A stretch of DNA of 14,925 bases from Conidiobolus incongruus B7586 (lineage: Eukaryota > Entomophthoromycota > Entomophthoromycetes > Entomophthorales > Conidiobolaceae). Under the pieces are notes generated by a model. That model was given only the letters and a program-made list of their open reading frames with translations, made no database searches and had not been told where the DNA came from. Below are positions 1 to 8,289 of the stretch, piece by piece (position 1 is the first letter of the stretch; each line of letters begins with the position of its first letter). The stretch covers positions 1 to 14,925 of the forward strand of contig JNEM01012863.1 of the NCBI GenBank assembly GCA_000697335.1, given 5' to 3'. The translations under genes and the position numbers were made by a program.

Positions 1-1090
1 TATAAAATATCAAATTTTAGTCTTAAATCACAAAATTATTTTTTAAATATCAAAAGCATATTAAAGATATAAGAAAATACTATTGATAATTAAGAAAAAA
101 ATTTATTTTTTATTATATATATATAATTAGTTTTATATATTAATTTATAAATCTATAAATATAAAACTAAACTAAATTAAACTTAAAAGTTTAGTATTTT
201 AATCATTAGTTGATCAAATATTATTAAATAAGTTTATTTAAAATAAACACTAATTTTATAATTTGGTATAACTTGATTTAATTAAAATTTATCAATATTA
301 CAAATAATAATTCAAAGGAATTTAATTTCATAATTTATTTTTATAGATTAGTGAATAATCAAAAACCATACATTCTCTAATTTATTCTAATATATTTCTT
401 TTAAAAATAATATATTAAAAAAACAAAGAGTTAAAAGATTAAAAAATACCATTTCTTTGGCTTCTAAGATATTAATAGCAATAAAGAAATTTATTTATTT
501 ATAATATATAACTACAAAATTTAGTTGATCAAGAGTTATATATAGTGAGATCAATATATAAGATATAAAAAACAAAATATTAGTAAAAGCTATTGGATTT
601 AAGAATGAAAAAGTTAAATAAGAGATCTTTTATACTTATAAAAAAGAATTAATTTGAAAAAAGTATTGAAATAGCTATTAATCAAAATTGTAAAAATAAA
701 TATATTTTATTATATCCTAAATATATATATATATATATATGTCTATATATATGTCTATATAATATAATCGATAAATATAATATTAATCATAAGTTGAAAA
801 TATTATAATATAATAACTAAAGCCAAGTTCAAGTATTGATAATAATTGAAAAATGATGCCCAAATAATACTGATAATATTCAAAAAGATCAATAAACTAT
901 TTTATGTCAAAATAGAATTATTGTTATCTTAAATTTGATTAATTTTCTGAAAATTAAGGTTATTATAAAATGGTAAAAACATAAGCCATGGCAAGGGTAT
1001 TAAATTTTGATAATATTTATTGAAAGTGAGATCGAGTTAGGAACTATCAAGATTGATTCACTTGAAAAAAAGATACAGATAAATAAATAG
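1..1090. other. AT-rich intergenic region with (TA)n microsatellite
   Basis: No coding region of useful length and no recognisable domain was found on either strand. The stretch is mostly A/T runs. Short TA tracts occur near 113-123, and a longer one at about 721-768 is interrupted by two GTC units. The right-hand end carries the 3' flank of the minus-strand gene that ends at 1107. Confidence 0.6.
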
Positions 1091-1093
1091 AGT

Positions 1094-1099
1094 TTTATT
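1094..1099 (-). terminator. AATAAA polyadenylation signal of copy 1
   Basis: On the minus strand AATAAA begins about 8 nt after the TGA stop. The same stop-proximal block (gagtttggtaataaaac) follows copy 2. It is close to the stop for a eukaryotic 3' UTR, so the real cleavage site probably lies 10-30 nt further on. Confidence 0.55.
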
Positions 1100-1106
1100 A
1101 CCAAAC

Positions 1107-1703
1107 TCAATAATAAGGAAGGTAGGTAGTAGCAGGCTTGTACCAACTGGAATCACCAGAATATGAAGCAGAGTTACCAGCATTGGTAGTGGTAGTGCTA
1201 CCACCAATGGAGACTTGATCGTTAGTGTATGAGGTACCAGATACTCCTTGGGTAGTGAATCCTCCAACAAAATTGCTTCCAGAAGCAGCTGAGTTGGAGA
1301 AGTTAGTGACTGATCCTCCAACTGTCGATGATTGACCAGAGCTGCTAGGTCCATATGAGCCATAGGTATCATAAGATGGAGTGTTGGTAGATGAGCTGTA
1401 TTGAGTTTGAGATCCTCCAATGGTGTTAGATGTGGCAGCTTGGTTATTATAGTTAGTGCCTACTGATCCATATTTAGTGATTTCTTGACCGAAATTGCTA
1501 GCAGTTCCGGTATGAACTTCAGAATCAGCGGTAGAGGTAGATCCAGAGGAGTAACCAGATTGAGCAGTGCTACCCCATTGAGCAGCACCGTGAACAGGAG
1601 TAGTGATCACAACAGGTTTATAGATGATAGGAGCAACAGCATAAGATTGAGGAGCGGCAGAGATGGAAGCAATGATGATAGAGAGGATGGCAAATTGTTG
1701 CAT
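1107..1703 (-). CDS. Secreted cysteine-free Ser/Thr/Gly-rich protein, copy 1
   Basis: This gene encodes 198 residues from a true ATG (MQQFAILS). Residues 1-16 form a signal peptide with a short hydrophobic core and a likely cut after ISA-16. The mature part contains no cysteine. It is rich in Ser, Thr, Gly, Asn and Tyr, with [IV]GG[SF] motifs at 95-98, 128-131, 146-149 and 166-169, and it ends in WYKPATTY-x-PYY. One N-glycosylation sequon is visible, at N134. The composition suggests an extended or low-complexity secreted or surface protein; I do not recognise a named family. Codons are G+C-richer than the surroundings and favour C- or T-ending forms, as in strongly expressed genes. Its 5' two-thirds is identical by eye to copy 3 and its 3' part matches copy 2. 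It is divergently arranged with copy 2. The function is unknown; a wall, spore-coat or adhesive role is only a guess. Confidence 0.88.
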   Translation of the reverse strand: MQQFAILSIIIASISAAPQSYAVAPIIYKPVVITTPVHGAAQWGSTAQSGYSSGSTSTADSEVHTGTASNFGQEITKYGSVGTNYNNQAATSNTIGGSQTQYSSSTNTPSYDTYGSYGPSSSGQSSTVGGSVTNFSNSAASGSNFVGGFTTQGVSGTSYTNDQVSIGGSTTTTNAGNSASYSGDSSWYKPATTYLPYY

Positions 1704-1723
1704 GCTGTCAAAAATATTAAATT
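1704..1723 (-). promoter_or_regulatory. Conserved 20-nt 5' leader block, copy 1
   Basis: The sequence aatttaatatttttgacagc lies directly before the ATG and is the same in copies 1, 2 and 3. Similarity stops within a few bases upstream. Its position downstream of the TATA box places it in the 5' untranslated leader. The final ttgacag resembles a 3' splice site, but no matching donor fits between it and the TATA box. Confidence 0.6.
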
Positions 1724-1757
1724 ATAATGTTAAATATATTAGAGTTGTTATGCTCCT

Positions 1758-2068
1758 TTGAAGATACTTCGATATAATATTTATAGTAAAATTCGTTTCG
1801 ATATTGCATATACCATAGATGTATCCCTTAACCCAAATTTGCAAATAATCACTCTCAAATATACAAAAGGCGATTTGATGAAATTAACCGATTTATCCGA
1901 AACCAACGTTTTTATTAATTTAAATCAAAGGATTTTGAATTGAGTCTAGGTTTAAGATTGAAAAATATCTCTTTGTTCAAATTTTTGAACCATGAGACTT
2001 TATCAATTGAGATTCAACCTAATCATTTATTTATAAAAGTTAATCAGCTTATTGAAGTCAATAAATAA
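1758..2068 (+). pseudogene. Decayed gene fragment with LRR-like leucine spacing
   Basis: An open stretch from 1758 to 1943 has no start ATG near its beginning. It reads like a structured protein, with pieces such as NLQIITLKYTKGDLMKLTDL. After its stop, a neighbouring frame continues as FELSLGLRLKNISLFKFLN and runs to TAA at 2066-2068. The regular spacing of Leu/Ile/Phe resembles leucine-rich repeats of the F-box/LRR type common in fungi. A single frame change joins the two parts, which suggests a decayed gene rather than chance. Similar scraps (LDLSISNLS, near 2570-2600) appear further on. No start, promoter or complete repeat unit is evident. It may also be random AT-rich sequence. Confidence 0.3.
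1778..1785 (-). promoter_or_regulatory. TATA box of copy 1
   Basis: TATAAATA on the minus strand lies about 75-82 bp before the ATG of copy 1. The other clear genes here have a TATA-like motif at a comparable distance. It falls inside the LRR-like relic read on the plus strand. Confidence 0.55.
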
Positions 2069-3100
2069 TATTTGTTTAGCAACAATTATCCATATATATA
2101 TAATTCCCAATTAAATATACAGTTTAATCTAAATTTCTTATTTATATATAAACTTATATAACTATATGCTTTTATCTGGTAAAATCCTTGGCATAAATGA
2201 AATAATCTGATAGACTTTATTCTATTATAAATAATTATAATATTATATTCTTGATAAAAGACATCGTTATAGTTTTTTGATTGAAATATTATATTAAATT
2301 ATCTGTATGTGGAATGATCAAATTAATATGCCATAATTTTTATAATAAATCGTCATTATTTGTTGTACAAGTTTTGGGATATTGAAAGTATTATTTTGAT
2401 AATATATTTCAATTTAATAGTTTATGAAATCATTTATTCCATCAAAAATTTTCAATATTTTCAAATTATATAAAATATATTAGAATTCATTGGCTAATAT
2501 TTTAAATTAAAAATATGTCCTACGCAGTATCTATTTCAAAATATTTTGACTAATCATAACCAGTTTTTTGGTTAGATTTATCTATCTCAAATCTTTCATA
2601 AATATATAAAATCAAATTCATTATGATAGAATTATTAATTTTGAAAGATTCAAGTCAAGATAAATTTTAGCCTTCTAGACTTAAATTGTCTATTGATGAG
2701 AACAATATTTATATAATGATTTAATTGTAAAATTAATATTCAAATACTAACATCTGTCACAATCCATTAAGTTACTGTATTTGAATTATGAAAAAAAATA
2801 TTTATCAATATTATAGAAAATCAGAAATACAGTCTAAAGACTGATTGAGGTTAAATTTAAAATTATCAATATTTGGTTCAACTTATATTTATTACACCTT
2901 ATTTAAAAAATAAATATATTAGCTTGAAACAACTTTGTTTAATAAAAATTTTTATTGAATTTATATCAATTATTACAGATTAATGAATAGAATTATTTGA
3001 TTTAATCAAAAAGACCGGTTTTCAACAATATTATAAACGGTCGGAAAAGTATTAAGGATACATCATAACCATCGAGGAAGGAGTGATAAACAAAGTTAAT
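2069..3100. other. AT-rich intergenic region between copies 1 and 2
   Basis: This is mostly non-coding AT-rich sequence. A few short open stretches near 2300-2390 and 2530-2720 have leucine-rich pieces that could extend the relic at 1758-2068, but each is broken and too short to define. Nothing else was recognised apart from the inverted repeat at 3013-3042. Confidence 0.5.
3013..3042. repeat. Imperfect GC-containing inverted repeat upstream of copy 2
   Basis: The arms gaccggttt and aaacggtc are separated by about 14 nt and match except for one missing C. The arms stand out in G+C from their surroundings and lie about 150 bp before the ATG of copy 2. They could be a dyad binding site or simply a small hairpin. 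No equivalent was seen upstream of copies 1 or 3. Confidence 0.35.
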
Positions 3101-3109
3101 CAATAATAA

Positions 3110-3118
3110 CATAAAAAT
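3110..3118 (+). promoter_or_regulatory. TATA-like element of copy 2
   Basis: The sequence cataaaaat lies about 73-81 bp before the ATG, where copies 1 and 3 have better TATA boxes. It is a weaker match than theirs. Confidence 0.35.
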
Positions 3119-3170
3119 AGTTATTTGAAATCATAAATTAATCATTAATTCATTCTTCATTTACTATTCC

Positions 3171-3190
3171 AATTTAATATTTTTGACAGC
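3171..3190 (+). promoter_or_regulatory. Conserved 20-nt 5' leader block, copy 2
   Basis: Same aatttaatatttttgacagc block directly before the ATG as in copies 1 and 3. The sequence further upstream is not alignable with theirs by eye. Confidence 0.6.
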
Positions 3191-3787
3191 ATGCAACAAT
3201 TTGCCATCCTCTCTATCATCATTGCTTCCATCTCTACCGCTCCTCAATCTTATGCTGTTGCTCCTGTCATCTATAAACCTGTTGTGATCACTACTCCTGT
3301 TCACGGTGCTGCTCAATGGGGTAGCACTGCTCAATCTGGTTACTCCTCTGGATCTACCTCTACCGCTGATTCTGAAGTTCATACCAGAACTGCTAGCAAT
3401 TTCGGTCAAGAAATCACTAAATATGGATCAGTAGGCACTAACTATAATAACCAAGCTGCCACATCTAACACCATTGGAGGATCTCAAACTCAATACAGCT
3501 CATCTACCAACACTCCATCTTATGATACCTATGGCTCATATGGACCTAGCAGCTCTGGTCAATCATCGACAGTTGGAGGATCAGTCACTAACTTCTCCAA
3601 CTCAGCTGCTTCTGGAAGCAATTTTGTTGGAGGATTCACTACCCAAGGAGTATCTGGTACCTCATACACTAACGATCAAGTCTCCATTGGTGGTAGCACT
3701 ACCACTACCAATGCTGGTAACTCTGCTTCATATTCTGGTGATTCCAGTTGGTATAAGCCTGCTACTACCTACCTTCCTTATTATTGA
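3191..3787 (+). CDS. Secreted cysteine-free Ser/Thr/Gly-rich protein, copy 2
   Basis: A 198-residue member of the same family as copy 1, from a true ATG preceded by the conserved leader block, ending TGA. It differs from copy 1 by four nucleotides by my count. Three change residues: A16T next to the signal-peptide cleavage site, I26V, and G66R, which puts a basic residue in an otherwise neutral stretch. The fourth is silent, at Tyr188. A16T replaces the usual small Ala at the -1 position. Thr is tolerated less well there, so cleavage could shift to a nearby residue (inference). The 3' end, including D184, L195 and the TGA stop, agrees with copy 1 rather than copy 3. It lies head to head with copy 1 and in tandem with copy 3. 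Confidence 0.88.
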   Translation: MQQFAILSIIIASISTAPQSYAVAPVIYKPVVITTPVHGAAQWGSTAQSGYSSGSTSTADSEVHTRTASNFGQEITKYGSVGTNYNNQAATSNTIGGSQTQYSSSTNTPSYDTYGSYGPSSSGQSSTVGGSVTNFSNSAASGSNFVGGFTTQGVSGTSYTNDQVSIGGSTTTTNAGNSASYSGDSSWYKPATTYLPYY

Positions 3788-3794
3788 GTTTGGT

Positions 3795-3800
3795 AATAAA
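3795..3800 (+). terminator. AATAAA polyadenylation signal of copy 2
   Basis: AATAAA starts 8 nt after the TGA stop within a block shared with copy 1 (gagtttggtaataaaac). The flanks diverge within about 10-15 nt beyond it. Confidence 0.55.
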
Positions 3801-3879
3801 ACCTTATTTAGTTTTTTACTACACAATCTCTCTATAGATTTTTTCATTAATATTTTTAACTGTTAATAGAATCTTTATC

Positions 3880-4680
3880 TCACTTTTACAGTCATTTTAT
3901 TTCCAAAATTTATTTTGATTATTTAAGAGTTGACACTAATTAAATATATATTTGCTATTCTATATCCATAACGTCCCTTAAATGTTACATTAAATCAATT
4001 TATCTATAATATATTCCTTTAATTGAAAAAGTTTAATATCTTTTTGAAGTTTCGTAATGGATTATGGTCTTCTTACATATAATTCTTTTCATTAGACTAA
4101 CTAACCATTGGATCAACAAGTTTGAATGAAATAATTAACAATTTTTTATACACTTATATCTTTAAAATAATTATTTAATTAAATTTAATTAATTTTCTAA
4201 TATGCTGGTGTAATTCAATTTTATTTTAGAAGTGAAATGCAATAAATTAAAATATAATCAATGTATCATTTTGAAAATTATTTCAACTAAATTGTTAGAT
4301 TTCCAGTGATGTATTTCTCTGTAATAAGTATCATTTTGTTTAAAATTATTCGCGAATATGAGATAAATGACAAATTGGATATATTCATTTCTAATTCGCC
4401 ATATTATTAAAAATAATATTGAAAAAGTTAAATTTATTCTGTGAATTTTAAGTCAATTAAATATTTGGAATATTTCACCAATTCTATATTATTAAATTTT
4501 AAAGATAAAGTCTGCAATGAACATATAAAGAAAAAGCCGTAAACAAATCCTAGTTTCAAAATGAAACATTTTCAAAATAAGTTTTCACTGAGTTTAGCAT
4601 GATATGAAACTGAATAAGGGATCAATTTAGGTATCGATAATTGGATTTAGGAGATACTAATAATGAATTAATATTGAACA
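3880..4680. other. AT-rich intergenic region between copies 2 and 3
   Basis: No gene was recognised. A 12-bp perfect palindrome, tattcgcgaata (4347-4358), stands out for its CG content. The stretch near 3945-3985 shows faint similarity to the 3' flank of copy 3 near 5438-5490, including a shared ccataacgtc. Confidence 0.5.
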
Positions 4681-4681
4681 G

Positions 4682-4688
4682 TATAAAT
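4682..4688 (+). promoter_or_regulatory. TATA box of copy 3
   Basis: TATAAAT lies 74-80 bp before the ATG and is followed by a small G+C-richer patch (gtgggcttgatc). The distance agrees with the element before copies 1 and 2. Confidence 0.6.
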
Positions 4689-4741
4689 GTGGGCTTGATC
4701 AAAGCCTCAGTTCCATATCAATTTAATTTATTTAATATTCT

Positions 4742-4761
4742 AATTTAATATTTTTGACAGC
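4742..4761 (+). promoter_or_regulatory. Conserved 20-nt 5' leader block, copy 3
   Basis: The aatttaatatttttgacagc block lies directly before the ATG and is identical to those of copies 1 and 2. It marks the upstream limit of clear similarity among the copies. Confidence 0.6.
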
Positions 4762-5358
4762 ATGCAACAATTTGCCATCCTCTCTATCATCATTGCTTCC
4801 ATCTCTGCCGCTCCTCAATCTTATGCTGTTGCTCCTATCATCTATAAACCTGTTGTGATCACTACTCCTGTTCACGGTGCTGCTCAATGGGGTAGCACTG
4901 CTCAATCTGGTTACTCCTCTGGATCTACCTCTACCGCTGATTCTGAAGTTCATACCGGAACTGCTAGCAATTTCGGTCAAGAAATCACTAAATATGGATC
5001 AGTAGGCACTAACTATAATAACCAAGCTGCCACATCTAACACCATTGGAGGATCTCAAACTCAATACAGCTCATCTACCAACACTCCATCTTATGATACC
5101 TATGGCTCATATGGACCTAGCAGCTCTGGTCAATCATCGACAGTTGGAGGATCAGTCACTAACTTCTCCAACTCAGCTGCTTCTGGAAGCAATTTTGTTG
5201 GAGGATTCACTACCCAAGGAGTATCTGGTACATCGTACACTAACGATCAAGTCTCCATTGGTGGTAGCACTACCACTACCAATGCTGGTAACTCTGCTTC
5301 ATACTCTGGTGGTTCCAGTTGGTACAAGCCTGCTACTACTTACACTCCTTATTATTAA
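4762..5358 (+). CDS. Secreted cysteine-free Ser/Thr/Gly-rich protein, copy 3
   Basis: A 198-residue family member from a true ATG, ending TAA where copies 1 and 2 have TGA. Codons 1-156 are identical by eye to copy 1. From codon 157 on there are about eight nucleotide differences from copy 1: silent changes at 157, 158, 181 and 193, D184G, L195T (two bases) and the stop codon. Copy 4 shares the 184-Gly form. The sudden change in similarity inside the coding sequence points to a conversion boundary near codon 156. The signal peptide (1-16), the [IV]GG[SF] motifs and the WYKPATTY-x-PYY tail are all kept. The gene is in tandem with copy 2, with its own TATA box, so it is likely transcribed separately. 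Confidence 0.88.
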   Translation: MQQFAILSIIIASISAAPQSYAVAPIIYKPVVITTPVHGAAQWGSTAQSGYSSGSTSTADSEVHTGTASNFGQEITKYGSVGTNYNNQAATSNTIGGSQTQYSSSTNTPSYDTYGSYGPSSSGQSSTVGGSVTNFSNSAASGSNFVGGFTTQGVSGTSYTNDQVSIGGSTTTTNAGNSASYSGGSSWYKPATTYTPYY

Positions 5359-5367
5359 ATAAATAAA
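5358..5367 (+). terminator. Overlapping AATAAA signals of copy 3
   Basis: Two overlapping AATAAA hexamers begin at the last base of the stop codon. The 3' sequence differs from that of copies 1 and 2, so this flank lies outside the homogenised block. Confidence 0.5.
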
Positions 5368-5369
5368 AT

Positions 5370-7690
5370 CTTATTTATTATCACTTGAATATTGTCCATT
5401 GGCTACTATTTTTATTTATATATTAACCTGATTTTCCAATTAGATATATTTTGTGAATTTATCCTCACCATAACGTCTCTTCATAGCTAAATCCCATATT
5501 TAAATACTTTTTATTTCAGTTTATTTTAAAAATTCATCAATTTTCGACTTATCACTTCTTCATATTCTGCTAATTCAAGTGACTCAAATATTGATATACT
5601 AACCGATTTGTATATATTATATTATAAAATCAAATAATATCATTTTACAAACAATTTACAATTTATTCTATATAATTGGTTAATTTGAAAAGTGATTTAA
5701 AATATAATTGATTATGAAATACATTGCTTAAAGCATCTAAATATCTAATATTTTTCTAATATATTTTATAAAATGTAATGATCCTTCTTAATCATTAATA
5801 AAATAACAAAAATCTATTTCTTCTTTTCTGCTTTTGAATAAAATTACCATTTATTAGTAAATATAATTTAAATTAATATAATCAACATTTTGAAACTTTA
5901 TAATTCCAATCAACTGTTCAATTTAACAAAATATTCGAAATATCTGATAAGAAATCATTATCATAGTAACTAAACATCATAGTAATAGGATACTATTAAC
6001 TTTGTAGTAAACTAATATGATTTAATTATAAATCTGGTTAATACTACTTTAAATTTTAATAATCATAATCTATAGATATTAAAAATGAATAAACATTTTA
6101 ATAAGTTGCAAAAATAAATATTTATTATAAATTCAATACTATGTTTTATCATTAATACCTTTTTATCATACTTTTGTCAAGTTTCTAACACCTAAAGAAC
6201 AATACTTTTTATTAAAGGCTAAAATTTGTTGATTTACAAACCAACTAAATTTTTTTATTGAAATTTTCTTTCCTACAAGTTAATTTTTTAATTCCTTAAA
6301 GCAATTATAATTAAGTATGTTATAATAAAAGAGATTATATTATATTATATATGGTAATTCCTTCTAATTATTTTATATTAGAAAATTTTTTATATCCTTT
6401 ACTTATATATTCTAAAATTATTATATAGAGTAATAAATGTCCTTAAATTTATTTAATAAAAAAATTTAATTTAATTTAAAAAGATAATATTAAATTTACT
6501 ATTAATTAACTCTTTTTTAATAATTAAATAACAATATTATATATATTATAGTTTATTACACTAATAAACATTTCTTTATATATAAAATATTCGATTATTG
6601 AACTTGAAAGATATTTATTTTAACTTAACATTTTAATTTATATTTTGATAATGATTTGTATAAATAATTTATATTTTATCAATTATAATAATTTGATTTA
6701 AAAGCCTTTGTTTTTAGCTATACCTTAATAAGTTTGTTCAGCTATAGGTATTTTAATTTTTTTAAGCTTTAGTTATAATATAAGGTATATATTTTATATT
6801 CTTATTAATTAATCTAAGTTTAAAAATTATTGTATATATATATATAATATATTTATATAATTAAAAAAATATTTTTTAACACTTTTTTATTTTATTAATA
6901 GTAAAAAATGATAGTTAAAGTTAGTTTTTGAAATTTTAATTAATTTTAAATAATTTCCCTATTAGTTTTAAAATAATTTACCAAGTGATAAATAATTGAT
7001 TTGAATAATATATTTTATTTAATAACTCTATATAAATTTTAAATGGTTTTAAAAGGCTTATGGTTAAGTTTTATTAATATTAAAATAAAAACATTTTATG
7101 AATATTCTTTAATTAAAGTATGATAAAATTATATTATTAATTATTTTAAAATTAATTTTTAATAAATAAAGAATATATATATAGCTTAAAATGATTTATT
7201 TTTCAATTTTTGTTGTATATTTTCTTTTGAAAATAATATTATTTTAATAATCAATAATTAAAAAATTGCATTTTTTCAATTTTACAGTAACAACAGAGTT
7301 TAAATAATTTATTAATATTTCAAAGTACAGAGTGTAAAGATGTCATAAATATATGAAAATAATCTGGGATAATAATGACAATACCAAAATCTAGATAATA
7401 TATAAAAATCAATTTTATTAATTATAAATTATATTGATAATAAGATTCACATTGTTAATTATAATATATAATATTCAAATAGTCATATTAGCTCTATTAT
7501 TAAATATTAACTTCTGGCCAATTATATGAATTTATACTATGATTAATTATTAAAAGCATACAGATTTATTAATCACAGATGATATCTAAATTAATATTTG
7601 AATTTAAATAATATTTCAAAATTAATGTTATTAAAACTGAATCATATACAATAACAGGTATGAAAAGGTAAAGACTATCTGAAAATGATT
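5370..7690. other. Long AT-rich gene-free region
   Basis: This is the longest stretch without a recognisable gene on the left half. It consists of A/T runs, TA tracts (for example near 6833-6850) and short palindromic A/T sequence. I found no coding stretch with a convincing domain on either strand. Around 5438-5490 there is faint similarity to the 3' flank of copy 2. Confidence 0.55.
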
Positions 7691-7691
7691 T

Positions 7692-8218
7692 TTATTTTCC
7701 AGAATTCATATTCATAGAAACTATGCAATAGTTCAGCTTATTATGTTTCAATGAATATCCAGAAATACTGTCAGTACCTATTCCACGTGCATCACTCATT
7801 CTAATAGTTGCAAAATTAGAAAAATTATTCTCAAATTCTCCAATTGTTTTTGATTGTACGGAGATGGTGGGACAGTATAAACCTTGAGTAAAGTAAACCA
7901 GACCATTGGTAAATGATAAATTTCAAGTTTGTGTTCGACTTTTAGATTTCACAAAAATCCTTGATATACAAAATTCGTCCTCAAAGAAGCTGAGTGATTA
8001 ATTTTTTGATTATCTTTGATTGAATTTTCATTGTGAGATTCGAGAGCTGTGGTGGAGGTTGACCCAAAAGAATAACTAAGAAAAATTACCCTAGGTAGCG
8101 GTTTGGTACATAGGCCAGACAATCATGGCTGGGGAATAGATCACTGAAGCAACATCATATGGTTAAGTAGAACAATAAGTGGAAATGGTTAAAGTGTTAA
8201 TAATGCGTATTATTTCAT
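7692..8218 (-). pseudogene. Decayed fifth member of the secreted Ser/Thr/Gly-rich family
   Basis: Read on the minus strand, pieces in all parts of this stretch align in order with the 198-residue family. They are: MK-x-YALLTL at the start (compare MQQFAILSI), PYDVASVIYSP (compare SYAVAPIIYKP), YSFGSTSTTALESHNENS (compare YSSGSTSTADSEVHTGTA), SRTQT, and QSKTIGEFENNFSNFA (compare QSSTVGGSVTNFSNSA). The pieces lie in more than one frame, with several internal stops. I count at least two frame changes and at least four stops. The final ~15 residues are not recognisable. It is much more diverged than the intact copies, so it is an old copy that was not homogenised. A TATAAATA still lies at the expected place upstream. 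It is a host gene relic with no sign of viral or transposon origin. Confidence 0.8.
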
Positions 8219-8278
8219 TATTATATAACAAAATTAATTCAAATCAATTTCCTATTATATCCTAACTTTGAAAAGTTC

Positions 8279-8286
8279 TATTTATA
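8279..8286 (-). promoter_or_regulatory. Relic TATA box of the decayed family member
   Basis: TATAAATA on the minus strand lies 61-68 bp before the former ATG at 8218. This matches the intact genes closely in sequence and position, supporting the view that the relic was once a complete gene with its own promoter. Confidence 0.45.
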
Positions 8287-8289
8287 GCA

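Noticed and set aside
721-768. TA-rich tract as an origin or centromere-like element
   Set aside because: Simple TA repeats are found throughout this AT-rich window and nothing further distinguishes this one.
1704-1723. Possible 5' UTR intron ending in ttgacag just before the ATG
   Set aside because: The leader between TATA box and ATG is short in all copies and shows no convincing GT donor and branch site.
3164-3409. Antisense frame of about 80 codons (MTEIASSSGM type) opposite the 5' part of each copy
   Set aside because: It mirrors the real gene, recurs with every copy for the same reason, and extends into flanks with no signals.
3474-3866. Long second reading frame (MEDLKLNTAHLP type) overlapping the 3' half of each secreted-protein gene
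   Set aside because: It begins at TTG rather than ATG, sits on the same strand in another frame of a well-supported gene, and recurs in all copies only because the underlying DNA is nearly identical. It has no leader or promoter of its own.
4347-4358. 12-bp palindrome tattcgcgaata as a regulatory site
   Set aside because: It is a single occurrence about 400 bp from the nearest gene start, with no supporting context.
7732-7990. Plus-strand open pieces (reading IPRASLILIVAKLEKLFSNS) as a separate gene
   Set aside because: They are interrupted by stops and lie opposite the decayed family member, whose minus-strand alignment with the intact copies explains the sequence better.
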